From NCBI GenBank assembly GCA_902363135.1, contig CABIZF010000014.1, positions 10,625-74,624 of the forward strand: a stretch of 64,000 nucleotides of DNA, read 5' to 3'. Position numbers and translations under genes: made by a program. This DNA comes from Lachnospiraceae bacterium. GTDB taxonomy: Bacteria; Bacillota; Clostridia; Lachnospirales; Lachnospiraceae. Positions within the stretch are counted from its first letter, which is position 1; each line of letters starts with the position of its first letter. The notes beneath the pieces are model-generated. The model made no database searches, was not told where the DNA came from, and was given only the letters and a program-made list of their open reading frames with translations. Below are positions 54,270 to 62,151 of the stretch, in pieces.

Positions 54270-55352
54270 ATGAAAAAAGCCGGAATTGCATATTTTACAG
54301 AGCAGGGCGGCAGGCTGGCACACCGGATTGCGGATGGACTTGCACCGGAGTATGAGATTCTCTTGTATGAAAAGGGACTGAAGGACTGGTGCGCCGCCTG
54401 CTTTGCCAAAGCCGAGCTGATTATATTTATCGGAGCCTGCGGCATTGCAGTGCGGACGATCGCACCGCTTTTAAAAAGCAAGACAGAGGATCCGGCGGTG
54501 CTCGTGCTCGATGAGGCGGGGCAGTATGTGATTTCTCTGCTGTCCGGCCACATCGGCGGCGCAAATGCGTACGCACAAAAGATTGCAGGGCTGACTGGAG
54601 CGACCCCTGTCATCACGACGGCCTCCGATGTCCGCGGAAAAATTGCGGTGGATGTCTTTGCAAAGAACAATCATCTGACGATCAGCAGTATGAAAGCGGC
54701 GAAATGCGTCGAGGCGGCGATCCTGCGCGGTGAGCCGGTGGAGGCGTACTGTTCCGGAACCGTGCAGGGAGCTGTACCGCCGGAGCTGACGCTGATACAG
54801 GGAAACCGCACAGAGAAATGGAGCCCGAAGAAGGCAGAGCCGACAGGAAACGAGGGCGGCCATACACCGGCCGGCTGCCGGATATGGATTTCCGAACGTA
54901 CCTGCCCGTGGCTGCAGCCCGCAGAAAAGGACATGCATGATACACTCGTTCTCACGCCGCGCGTCGTCACCATCGGCATCGGCTGCCGTAAAGGAAAGCC
55001 GGCGGATGCTGTGTCGGAGGCGCTGCGGCGGGTTCTGGCAGAAGAGCAGATACCGAAGGAAGCGCTGGTCGGTATCGCATCAATTGATCTGAAAAAGGAT
55101 GAGGAGGGCATTTGGGAGACGGCGCGCCGGATGGGGCTTTCCTTTACCACCTATACGTCAGAGCAGCTGCTGGCTGTCCGGGGCGACTTTACACCGTCCG
55201 AATTTGTCAAAAGGACGACCGGTGTGGATAATGTCTGCGAGCGCTCTGCCTTACTGCTTGCCGGAGACGGCGGGACAATAATTCGAAAAAAAGAGGCCGG
55301 AAATGGCGTGACCGTTGCGCTGGCCATTCAGAAATGGGGGATACAATTTTGA
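54270..55352 (+). CDS. cbiG: Cobalt-precorrin-5A hydrolase
   Basis: Opens the delta-lactone and releases acetaldehyde. 360 residues. Central domain FIGACGIAVRTIAPLLKSKTED near residue 52 and LLSGHIGGANAYAQKIAGLTG near 90, VITTASDVRGKIAVDVFA near 113, and C-terminal CbiG domain VVTIGIGCRKGKPAD near 230 with LVGIASIDLKKDEEG and LLLAGDGGTII. The stop overlaps the cbiH start. Confidence 0.93.
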   Translation: MKKAGIAYFTEQGGRLAHRIADGLAPEYEILLYEKGLKDWCAACFAKAELIIFIGACGIAVRTIAPLLKSKTEDPAVLVLDEAGQYVISLLSGHIGGANAYAQKIAGLTGATPVITTASDVRGKIAVDVFAKNNHLTISSMKAAKCVEAAILRGEPVEAYCSGTVQGAVPPELTLIQGNRTEKWSPKKAEPTGNEGGHTPAGCRIWISERTCPWLQPAEKDMHDTLVLTPRVVTIGIGCRKGKPADAVSEALRRVLAEEQIPKEALVGIASIDLKKDEEGIWETARRMGLSFTTYTSEQLLAVRGDFTPSEFVKRTTGVDNVCERSALLLAGDGGTIIRKKEAGNGVTVALAIQKWGIQF

Positions 55353-56080
55353 AGAATAAATTATATGTAGTCGGAATGGGTCCGGGTGCGGCAGACCGCA
55401 TGAGCATCCGCGCAGATGAAACACTGAAAAAATGTGACACGATCATCGGATATACCGTATATGTCAATCTTCTGAAAGAGGATTATCCGGAAAAAGAATA
55501 CCTGACGACGCCGATGACGCAGGAAGCAAGGCGTTGTGAGATGGCATTTGAGGAAGCCCAAAAAGGCAAGACCGTAGCGATGGTCTGCAGCGGAGATGCA
55601 GGTGTATACGGCATGAGCGGACTGATGCTGGAGATCGGCGCCGGTTATCCGGATATCGAGGTAGAGGTCATTCCGGGCGTGACCGCCGCGCTGAGCGGAG
55701 GGGCAGTACTCGGAGCACCGCTGACGCATGACTTTGCAGTGGTCAGCCTTAGCGACCGGCTGACACCGTGGGAGAAGATCGAGAAGCGTCTGCGCCTGGC
55801 TGCGGAGGCGGATTTTTCACTTGCCATTTACAATCCGGCAAGTAAGGGACGTCCGGATTACCTGCAGAAGGCATGCGATATTCTGCTCTCTGTGCTTCCG
55901 GCAGACCGGATCTGCGGAACGGTGGAAAATATCGGCCGTGAGGGTGAGTGTGCAAAAATATACACACTTGGCGAGCTGCGCAATGCGGAAGTCAACATGT
56001 TTACGACCGTATTTATCGGCAATTCTATGACGAAGGAGATTGGCGGACGTATGGTGACGCCGCGGGGCTATCGGATATGA
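55349..56080 (+). CDS. cbiH: Cobalt-precorrin-3 C17-methyltransferase
   Basis: Ring-contraction methyltransferase. 243 residues. KLYVVGMGPGAADRMSIRADETL at residues 4-26, IIGYTVYVNLLKEDYP, MVCSGDAGVYGMSGLMLEI near 78, EVIPGVTAALSGGAVLGAPLTHDF near 104 and NPASKGRPDYLQKA. I favour TTG 55349, which overlaps the cbiG stop (TTGA) and is 7 bp after GGGGGA; ATG 55334 contains that ribosome site. Stop overlaps the next ATG (ATGA). Confidence 0.93.
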   Translation: MKNKLYVVGMGPGAADRMSIRADETLKKCDTIIGYTVYVNLLKEDYPEKEYLTTPMTQEARRCEMAFEEAQKGKTVAMVCSGDAGVYGMSGLMLEIGAGYPDIEVEVIPGVTAALSGGAVLGAPLTHDFAVVSLSDRLTPWEKIEKRLRLAAEADFSLAIYNPASKGRPDYLQKACDILLSVLPADRICGTVENIGREGECAKIYTLGELRNAEVNMFTTVFIGNSMTKEIGGRMVTPRGYRI

Positions 56081-58128
56081 GACAGGTACTGATTTTTGGC
56101 GGGACCTCGGAGGGGCGGATGCTCTCCGAGTATCTCGATAAAAGACAGCTCCGGCATACGGTGTGTGTCGCGACGGACTACGGCGAGGAAGTGATGGAGC
56201 ACACGGAATATGTGCAGATCCGTCAGGGACGACTGGATGTGCCGGAGATGGAAGCGCTGATGCGAAGCGGGGACTACGCGGTCGTCGTCGATGCGACGCA
56301 TCCGTACGCCACAGCGGTATCCGAAAATGTGCGCATGGCGTGCAAGGCAGTAGATATGCCGTATCTGCGCTATCTGCGGGATGCGGGACGCGTGGCGGGT
56401 TCCAAAACATCTGACGCGCATCAAAGCACTTCGATAAGCGGGAGGGATGCCGGGACCGACTCTTCGATTACCTGGGTAAATTCCGCAGCAGAGGCGGCGA
56501 CTTATCTGGAAACGCAGTCCGGCAATATTTTCCTGACGACCGGGAGCAAGGAGCTGCATGTCTTTACGGAACGGATTTCCGATCTTGGCCGTCTGTTTAT
56601 CCGCGTACTTCCGTCGGCAAGTGTCATTACCGAGTGCCGAAATCTCGGTATGGAGGGAAAGCAGATCTGCGCGATGCAGGGACCATTTTCCGCTGAGATG
56701 AATATCGCAATGCTGAAGCAGACCGATGCTGCGTTTCTTGTGACAAAGGATACCGGTACGACCGGCGGCTATCCGGAAAAGGAGCAGGCGGCACATCAGC
56801 TTGGTGTGCGCATGGTCGTGATCCGCAGACCGGAGGAGTCGGGACTGGACTTTGCGGCACTGCTTAAAAAGCTCGGGGAAGCACTGGGATGTGAGCTTGA
56901 AGGCGAGAAAGCCCAAACAAGTGAAGAAAGAGTCCTTTCCTGCATCGGCATCGGTATGGGAAATCTCGGCACACTGACGCACGATGCGGCAGAGGCGATA
57001 AAGAGCGCGCAGATCATTTTCGGCGCCGATCGGCTTTTGAAGAGTGTGCAGGAGATGGGCATTCTGTCATCTGGCCAGCCGCTTGTGACAGAGTATATCG
57101 GCACGAAGATCCTTGCATATCTGGAAGCGCATCCACAGTACCGGCGTATTGCGGTTCTGATGTCCGGAGATGTCGGATTTTACAGCGGCGCGCGCGGCAT
57201 TCAGGAGGCGTTCGCAGGAGAAAATGTGCATTTTTACTGTGGAATCTCATCAGTCGTCTATTTTGCTTCGAAGATTCCGACCTCCTGGCAGGATGCAAAG
57301 CTGCTCAGTGCGCACGGCAAGCAGGTGAATCTTCTGAACAGCGTGCAGCGCTATCCGAAGATCATCATGATCGTAAGCGGCGCGGGCGATGTCATGCACC
57401 TTTGCGCGAAACTGCATGAGGCAAAGATGGATCAGGTGCGAGTGACAGTCGGCACGAATTTATCTTACCCGGAGGAGACGGTGACGTCAGGAGCTCCGGA
57501 GGACTTTCTGACGGTAACGACGACGGGACTGCATATCATGATGCTGGAAAACCCGGAGGCAAAGTACATCATCACACCGGGCATGAACGATGAGACCTTT
57601 GTGCGCGGCAAGGTACCGATGACAAAAGAAGAGATCCGGATCCTTTCCGTGGCAAAGCTGCAGCTGACCGAGGATGCAATCGTCTATGATGTCGGAGCCG
57701 GGACCGGCTCGGTATCCGCGGAATGCGCACGGCTCTGTACGTCAGGCTGTGTCTATGCGATTGAGCGGAATCCGGAGGGCATCGAGCTGATCCGGGAAAA
57801 CGCGAAGCAGCTGAAGCTCTCGAACCTGATTCCGGTCGAGGGGCTGGCTCCGGATGCAATGGAGGACCTTCCGGTACCGACGCATGCCTTCATCGGCGGA
57901 AGCGCCGGAAACATGGGAAAAATCATAGATGTACTGCGGGCAAAGAATCCGGACATCCGTATCGTCATCAACACGATTGCGCTGGAGAGCATTTCCGAGG
58001 TGCTCGGCATCTTAAAGGAGCGGGAAATCGACGCCGACATCGTTCAGATCTGCGCATCCAGATCCCGCACACTGGGACGTTATCACATGATGACCGGACA
58101 GAATCCGGTGTATATCATTTCATTCTGA
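56077..58128 (+). CDS. cbiJ-cbiET: Precorrin-6A reductase / C5-methyltransferase / C15-methyltransferase triple fusion (CbiJ-CbiE-CbiT)
   Basis: 683 residues. CbiJ at about 1-270: VLIFGGTSEGRMLSEYLDK, VVVDATHPYATAVSENVRMAC, NIFLTTGSKEL, PFSAEMNIAMLKQTDAAFLVTKDTG. CbiE at about 285-490: SCIGIGMGNLGTLTHDAA, VLMSGDVGFYSGARGI, ISSVVYFASKIPTSWQDA. CbiT at about 500-683: DAIVYDVGAGTGSVSAECARL (SAM motif near 535) and FIGGSAGNMGKIID. A low-complexity insert (KTSDAHQSTSISGRDAGTDS) lies within CbiJ near 110-130. ATG 56077 overlaps the cbiH stop. Confidence 0.93.
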   Translation: MRQVLIFGGTSEGRMLSEYLDKRQLRHTVCVATDYGEEVMEHTEYVQIRQGRLDVPEMEALMRSGDYAVVVDATHPYATAVSENVRMACKAVDMPYLRYLRDAGRVAGSKTSDAHQSTSISGRDAGTDSSITWVNSAAEAATYLETQSGNIFLTTGSKELHVFTERISDLGRLFIRVLPSASVITECRNLGMEGKQICAMQGPFSAEMNIAMLKQTDAAFLVTKDTGTTGGYPEKEQAAHQLGVRMVVIRRPEESGLDFAALLKKLGEALGCELEGEKAQTSEERVLSCIGIGMGNLGTLTHDAAEAIKSAQIIFGADRLLKSVQEMGILSSGQPLVTEYIGTKILAYLEAHPQYRRIAVLMSGDVGFYSGARGIQEAFAGENVHFYCGISSVVYFASKIPTSWQDAKLLSAHGKQVNLLNSVQRYPKIIMIVSGAGDVMHLCAKLHEAKMDQVRVTVGTNLSYPEETVTSGAPEDFLTVTTTGLHIMMLENPEAKYIITPGMNDETFVRGKVPMTKEEIRILSVAKLQLTEDAIVYDVGAGTGSVSAECARLCTSGCVYAIERNPEGIELIRENAKQLKLSNLIPVEGLAPDAMEDLPVPTHAFIGGSAGNMGKIIDVLRAKNPDIRIVINTIALESISEVLGILKEREIDADIVQICASRSRTLGRYHMMTGQNPVYIISF

Positions 58129-58147
58129 ATGCAGAAATGGAGGAATT

Positions 58148-59602
58148 ATGCTGCATCTTCCAAGATTTATGCTCGCGGCCCCTTCAAGCGGCAGCGGCAA
58201 GACAATGCTGACCTGCGGGATTTTGCAGGCGCTGAAAAACCGTGGCTGTGCACCGGCCTCATATAAATGCGGCCCGGACTATATCGATCCGATGTTCCAC
58301 AGCCGTGTACTCGGGACGCCGTCCCGCAACCTGGATACCTTTTTTACGGGGGAGGAGACGACCCGTTACCTCTTTGCCAGAAGCGCAAAGCATGCCGGGA
58401 TCTCTGTGATGGAGGGCGTCATGGGACTGTATGACGGCGTCGGCGGGATCACAGACCAGGCGTCCGCCTATGATCTGGCACGTGTGACCGATACGCCGGT
58501 AATATTGATTGTCAACGCAAAGGGTATGAGCCTTTCCCTGATTCCGTTTCTGAAGGGGTTTGTGGACTATCAGCGCGCCGACGGGCGGGTGATTCAGGGC
58601 GTGATCCTGAACCGCGCGACAAAAATGACATCCATGCTCTTAAAAGAAAAAATCGAGCAGGAGACCGGATTGAAGCTGATTGGCTATGTGCCGGAGCTGA
58701 CGGCCTGCCGCGTCGAGAGCCGCCACCTCGGCCTTGTGACGCCGGGAGAGATTCAGGATCTGCAGACCCGCATGGAGGAGCTGGCAGGAGAGCTGGAGAA
58801 AAGTCTGGACTTTGAGGCGCTGCTTGCGATTGCAGAGCACGCCAGGGACTACCCGGATGAGGCAGGGGATATTCCGAAAGAGGTTTCTGATGTACTGCAG
58901 GTACAGCAGAGCCCGGAAGGAAAGAGGGCAATTTCTAAAACTGCTACATCCGAATGCAGCGGGTCTCTTCGCATCGCCGTTGCAAAGGACGAAGCCTTCT
59001 GTTTCTATTACCAGGACAACCTGGAGCTGCTAAAGCTGCTCGGGGCAGAGCTGGTGTACTTTTCGCCGATCCATGACAGGGTGATGCCGGATGGCTGTTC
59101 CGGTCTTCTGATCGGCGGCGGTTATCCGGAATTGTATGCAGAGGCGCTCAGCGAAAACAAATCCATGCTGGCGTCTGTCCGCCGGGCGATCGAGGGCGGC
59201 ATGCCCTATCTGGCAGAGTGCGGAGGATTCATGTATCTGCATGAGAAAATGCAGGATATGCAGGATCATTGGTATCCCATGGCGGGTGTGCTGCTAGGCG
59301 AGTCCTACCGGACGCCGAAGCTTGGCCGGTTTGGCTACATTACCTTGCAGGCAAAAGAAGGAAAGCCACAGCTGCTCGTACCGGGTGAGACGATCCGCGG
59401 TCATGAGTTCCACTATTTTGACAGCACCGATCCGGGAAGCGACTACCATGCAGAAAAGCCGGTCACCGGGCGGAGCTGGGACTGCATACACGGCACGAAG
59501 GCGAGCGCGGCGGGGTATCCGCATCTTTACTACTGGTCAAATCCAAAGTTTGTCGCCCGTTTTTTAGATGAAGCGGGAAAATACCTTTTGCCCCCCGACT
59601 GA
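58148..59602 (+). CDS. cbiA: Cobyrinate a,c-diamide synthase
   Basis: 484 residues. RFMLAAPSSGSGKTMLTCGIL at 5-25 (P-loop), YKCGPDYIDPMFHSRVLG, VMEGVMGLYDG near 97, and a glutaminase domain with GGGYPELYAEAL, YLAECGGFMYLHE (Cys near 361) and GHEFHYFDSTD (His near 422). TGGAGGAAT precedes the start. The last residues (KYLLPPD, stop) lie in repeat fragment B6, so the native C-terminus has been replaced or extended by it. Confidence 0.95.
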   Translation: MLHLPRFMLAAPSSGSGKTMLTCGILQALKNRGCAPASYKCGPDYIDPMFHSRVLGTPSRNLDTFFTGEETTRYLFARSAKHAGISVMEGVMGLYDGVGGITDQASAYDLARVTDTPVILIVNAKGMSLSLIPFLKGFVDYQRADGRVIQGVILNRATKMTSMLLKEKIEQETGLKLIGYVPELTACRVESRHLGLVTPGEIQDLQTRMEELAGELEKSLDFEALLAIAEHARDYPDEAGDIPKEVSDVLQVQQSPEGKRAISKTATSECSGSLRIAVAKDEAFCFYYQDNLELLKLLGAELVYFSPIHDRVMPDGCSGLLIGGGYPELYAEALSENKSMLASVRRAIEGGMPYLAECGGFMYLHEKMQDMQDHWYPMAGVLLGESYRTPKLGRFGYITLQAKEGKPQLLVPGETIRGHEFHYFDSTDPGSDYHAEKPVTGRSWDCIHGTKASAAGYPHLYYWSNPKFVARFLDEAGKYLLPPD

Positions 59603-59652
59603 TGCCTACGAATTGCTCCGCTGCGAAGCAGCTCCCGCAATTCTACAAACAT
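59581..59652 (-). repeat. B-family repeat fragment, copy B6
   Basis: ACCTTTTGCCCCCCGACTGA, then TGCCTACGAATTGCTCCGCT, GCGAAGCAGCTCCCGC and AATTCTACAAACATG. It matches the left half of copy B2 (46991-47053) and stops where B2 continues. It overlaps the end of cbiA. A second hairpin (CTATGC..GCATAG within CTCACA..TGTGAG) follows at about 59670-59713. Confidence 0.7.
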
Positions 59653-59729
59653 GTTATCACCGGCCTTCCTCACGCTCACACTATGCATCCTATGGCATAG
59701 AATACACTGTGAGATGGGAGGTGTATGCC

Positions 59730-60536
59730 GTGACCCCTTTACTGGAACTGGAGCATGTGACCTATGCTTACCACAGCAAAAACGGGGAAGTCTGTGCATT
59801 GTCAGATATATCCTTTCAGATACAGAAAGCAGAATTTGTAGCGGTGGTCGGTCCGTCCGGCTGCGGAAAATCTACACTGCTGTCTTTAATTGCAGGGCTG
59901 CTCACACCGGAGAGCGGCTCTGTTTTATTACACAGCACAGGGGAAGGAGAAGCGTACTGCACAAAGGAACGCAAAAAGACGCAGACGGGGATCCGCAAGG
60001 ATACCGGCTATATGCTGCAAAAGGATCACTTATTTGAATGGAGGACGATTTACCAGAATGTCATTTTAGGTCTGGAGATCCAGCACCGGCTTAATGAAAA
60101 GACAGAGGCGCGGGTCGAGAAGATGCTGCGCGATTATGGGCTCTGGCGCTTCCGAAATGCCCATCCGTCGGAGCTTTCCGGCGGGATGCGCCAGAGAGCG
60201 GCGCTGATCCGGACGCTGGCGCCCAACCCGGAGCTTTTGCTGCTCGATGAGCCGTTTTCCGCACTCGATTTTCAGACGCGGCTGGCGGTCTGTGATGATG
60301 TGGCGGCGATTCTCCGAAAAGAGCAAAAGACGGCGATTCTCGTGACGCATGATCTCTCTGAGGCAGTCAGCATGGCAGACCGCGTCCTGGTCTTAAGCAG
60401 ACGTCCGGCGACGATCTGTGCGAATTTGAAGCTTTCGTTTGAAAAGTCGGATCTGACACCGTTTGCCCGCCGGAACGAGCCGGAATTTAGGACCTATTTC
60501 AATCAGATCTGGAGGGAGCTGAATCAGTATGGGTGA
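59730..60536 (+). CDS. ABC transporter ATPase, SsuB/TauB/ThiZ-type
   Basis: 268 residues from GTG 59730 with GGGAGG at 59716-59721. Walker A GPSGCGKST near residues 47-55, signature LSGGMRQRAALIRTL near 148, Walker B LLLLDEPFSALD near 168 and the switch His in VTHDLSEAVSMADRV. A longer frame back to 59568 runs through repeat B6 and cbiA and has no ribosome site. Paired with the permease gene (8-bp overlap). Substrate unknown; place at the end of the B12 locus suggests a corrinoid-related compound or precursor, but no binding protein is adjacent. Confidence 0.88.
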   Translation: MTPLLELEHVTYAYHSKNGEVCALSDISFQIQKAEFVAVVGPSGCGKSTLLSLIAGLLTPESGSVLLHSTGEGEAYCTKERKKTQTGIRKDTGYMLQKDHLFEWRTIYQNVILGLEIQHRLNEKTEARVEKMLRDYGLWRFRNAHPSELSGGMRQRAALIRTLAPNPELLLLDEPFSALDFQTRLAVCDDVAAILRKEQKTAILVTHDLSEAVSMADRVLVLSRRPATICANLKLSFEKSDLTPFARRNEPEFRTYFNQIWRELNQYG

Positions 60537-61335
60537 AAGAGAACGCATTTCCATGTCGCAGGAACAGTATCTGCGGTGCCTGCACAGAAGGCAGACCCGG
60601 ATTCTGGCGTTCCGGCTGTTGCTGTCAGTGGCATTTCTGGCGCTGTGGGAAAGTGCCGTGCGGCTGCACTGGATCGACGGCTTCATTTTCAGCAGTCCGT
60701 CCAGAGTGGTACGCACATTTGTGAGCATGTGGCGGGATGGCAGCATTTTCCGGCACACAGGTGTGACCTTATGCGAGACATTACTGAGCTTTGCGATCGT
60801 CGTCGTCCTCGGGATTGGGGCGGCACTGCTGCTCTGGTACAGCGCCGGACTGTCCGAGGTGCTCGAGCCGTATCTGGTCGTGCTCAACAGCCTGCCCAAA
60901 TCTGCCCTGGCGCCGCTTCTGATCGTCTGGCTCGGTGCAAATCTGAAGTCTGTCATCGTCTCCGGAATTTCCGTGGCGATCTTCGGTACAGTGCTGAATC
61001 TCTATACCGGTTTTTGTGAGGTCGATCCGGATAAAATCAAGCTGATCTACACCTTACAGGGCACGAAGCGCGATGTGCTTAGAAAGGTCATGCTGCCGGG
61101 AACTGTCCCGCTGCTGCTGAGCGTGATGAAGGTCAATATCGGTCTCTGTCTTGTCGGCGTGGTGATCGGAGAGTTCATCGGCGCACGTGAGGGACTCGGC
61201 TACCTGATCATTTACGGCAGTCAGGTATTCCGCCTGGACTGGGTCATGATGTCGATCGTCCTGCTCTGCATGATTGCGATGCTGCTGTACGGGCTGCTCG
61301 GGCTCATTGAGAAGCGATGTCTGCGCAGAAGATAA
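60529..61335 (+). CDS. ABC transporter permease, SsuC/ThiX-type
   Basis: 268 residues with about six membrane segments. The BPD-type loop reads LNSLPKSALAPLLIVWLGAN near 120-139, followed later by GAREGLGYLIIYGSQVF near 218. N-terminal 25 residues are cytosolic and basic. GGAGGGAG precedes ATG 60529, inside the ATPase gene. Same family as nitrate/sulfonate/taurine/thiamine-precursor importers. The missing periplasmic-type binding protein must be encoded elsewhere or lost. Confidence 0.88.
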   Translation: MGERERISMSQEQYLRCLHRRQTRILAFRLLLSVAFLALWESAVRLHWIDGFIFSSPSRVVRTFVSMWRDGSIFRHTGVTLCETLLSFAIVVVLGIGAALLLWYSAGLSEVLEPYLVVLNSLPKSALAPLLIVWLGANLKSVIVSGISVAIFGTVLNLYTGFCEVDPDKIKLIYTLQGTKRDVLRKVMLPGTVPLLLSVMKVNIGLCLVGVVIGEFIGAREGLGYLIIYGSQVFRLDWVMMSIVLLCMIAMLLYGLLGLIEKRCLRRR

Positions 61336-61348
61336 AAGGGTGTTTATA

Positions 61349-61377
61349 TTGCGTTTACCGGAAAGCTTCGGTATAAT
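61349..61377 (+). promoter_or_regulatory. Promoter of the Uma2-family gene
   Basis: TTGCGT (61349-61354), 17 bp, TATAAT (61372-61377), just before repeat B5. It uncouples the downstream gene from the cob locus. Confidence 0.6.
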
Positions 61378-61379
61378 AA

Positions 61380-61464
61380 TGATATCAGCGTCCAAAGGTC
61401 CAAAAGCGTTCATGTTTGCATGATAAGGCTTTTGGACTTGGGACCCGCCTTGTATCATTGATGC
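61380..61464 (+). repeat. Short B-family repeat, copy B5, in a 5' leader
   Basis: TGATATCAGCGTCCAAAGGT, CCAAAAGC-loop-GCTTTTGG, CTTGGGACCCGCC, TGTATCATTGATGC. It keeps the first helix of the B family with a changed pair (GGTCCAAAAGC with GCTTTTGGACTT instead of GGTCAAAAAGCC with GGCTTTTGAACTT), but lacks the core. It would be transcribed in the leader of the Uma2-family mRNA. Confidence 0.65.
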
Positions 61465-61487
61465 TGGAAAAGAAAGGGAGTGATTGC

Positions 61488-62045
61488 ATGCCATCATTGA
61501 GAGAAGACGCTCAGAGAGAGGAAAAAATAAACGGGGTAATTTATGACATGTCGCCGTCACCCAACTATCAGCACGGGATTGTTGACGGAAATATTTATTC
61601 TATTATAAAAAATGGAATAAGGGGAAGCTTGTGTCTGGCATTTATGGAAAATCTGGATTACCGGTATCAGGCACAGGAAAATGATGACTATGTGATTCCG
61701 GATATTATGATTATTTGTGACAGGAAGCATTTAAAAGGCGGGTCTTATACAGGAACTCCACATTTTATAGTTGAAACACTTAGTCCGGCAACCGCCCTGA
61801 AAGACAGAACGATAAAAAAAGAGATCTATCAGAAGGCCGGAATTGCAGAATACTGGATTATTTCTCCAAAAGAAAGAGCGGTTGAAGTGTATTATCTGGA
61901 AAATGGAGAATATGATCTAAAGTACAGCTATGTGCTTCAGGACGATCCGGAAGAGAAACATTACAATGCGGATACGGTTGTGACATTGAGAGAATTCCCC
62001 AATATTTCTATGACATTGGCGGATATGTTTGAAAATATCGAGTGA
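61488..62045 (+). CDS. Uma2-family (DUF820) putative endonuclease-fold protein
   Basis: 185 residues from ATG 61488 (AAGGGAG 7 bp upstream; ATG 61461 and 61416 are in frame, the last inside the repeat). IINGVIYDMSPSPNYQHG-like start (residues about 13-30), NDDYVIPDIMIICDRKHLKGG near 65 and PHFIVETLSPATALKDRTIKKEIYQKAGIAEYWII near 88-122 carry the PD..E-x-K-like residues of the PD-(D/E)XK superfamily. Cellular role unknown; genes of this type are often mobile and multicopy. Confidence 0.85.
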   Translation: MPSLREDAQREEKINGVIYDMSPSPNYQHGIVDGNIYSIIKNGIRGSLCLAFMENLDYRYQAQENDDYVIPDIMIICDRKHLKGGSYTGTPHFIVETLSPATALKDRTIKKEIYQKAGIAEYWIISPKERAVEVYYLENGEYDLKYSYVLQDDPEEKHYNADTVVTLREFPNISMTLADMFENIE

Positions 62046-62151
62046 TACAGTAGAAATGTGAAGCAATTATCCACTGCATGAAGCGTCTATTGCAAATGGA
62101 TGTGAAAGGCTGATGAAGCGATATCAGATCGCAGCAGAGGATCTGGAATAA

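Noticed and set aside
59568..59729. N-terminal extension of the ABC ATPase back to 59568
   Set aside because: It reads through the end of cbiA and repeat B6 in another frame; the ribosome site and family start are at 59730.
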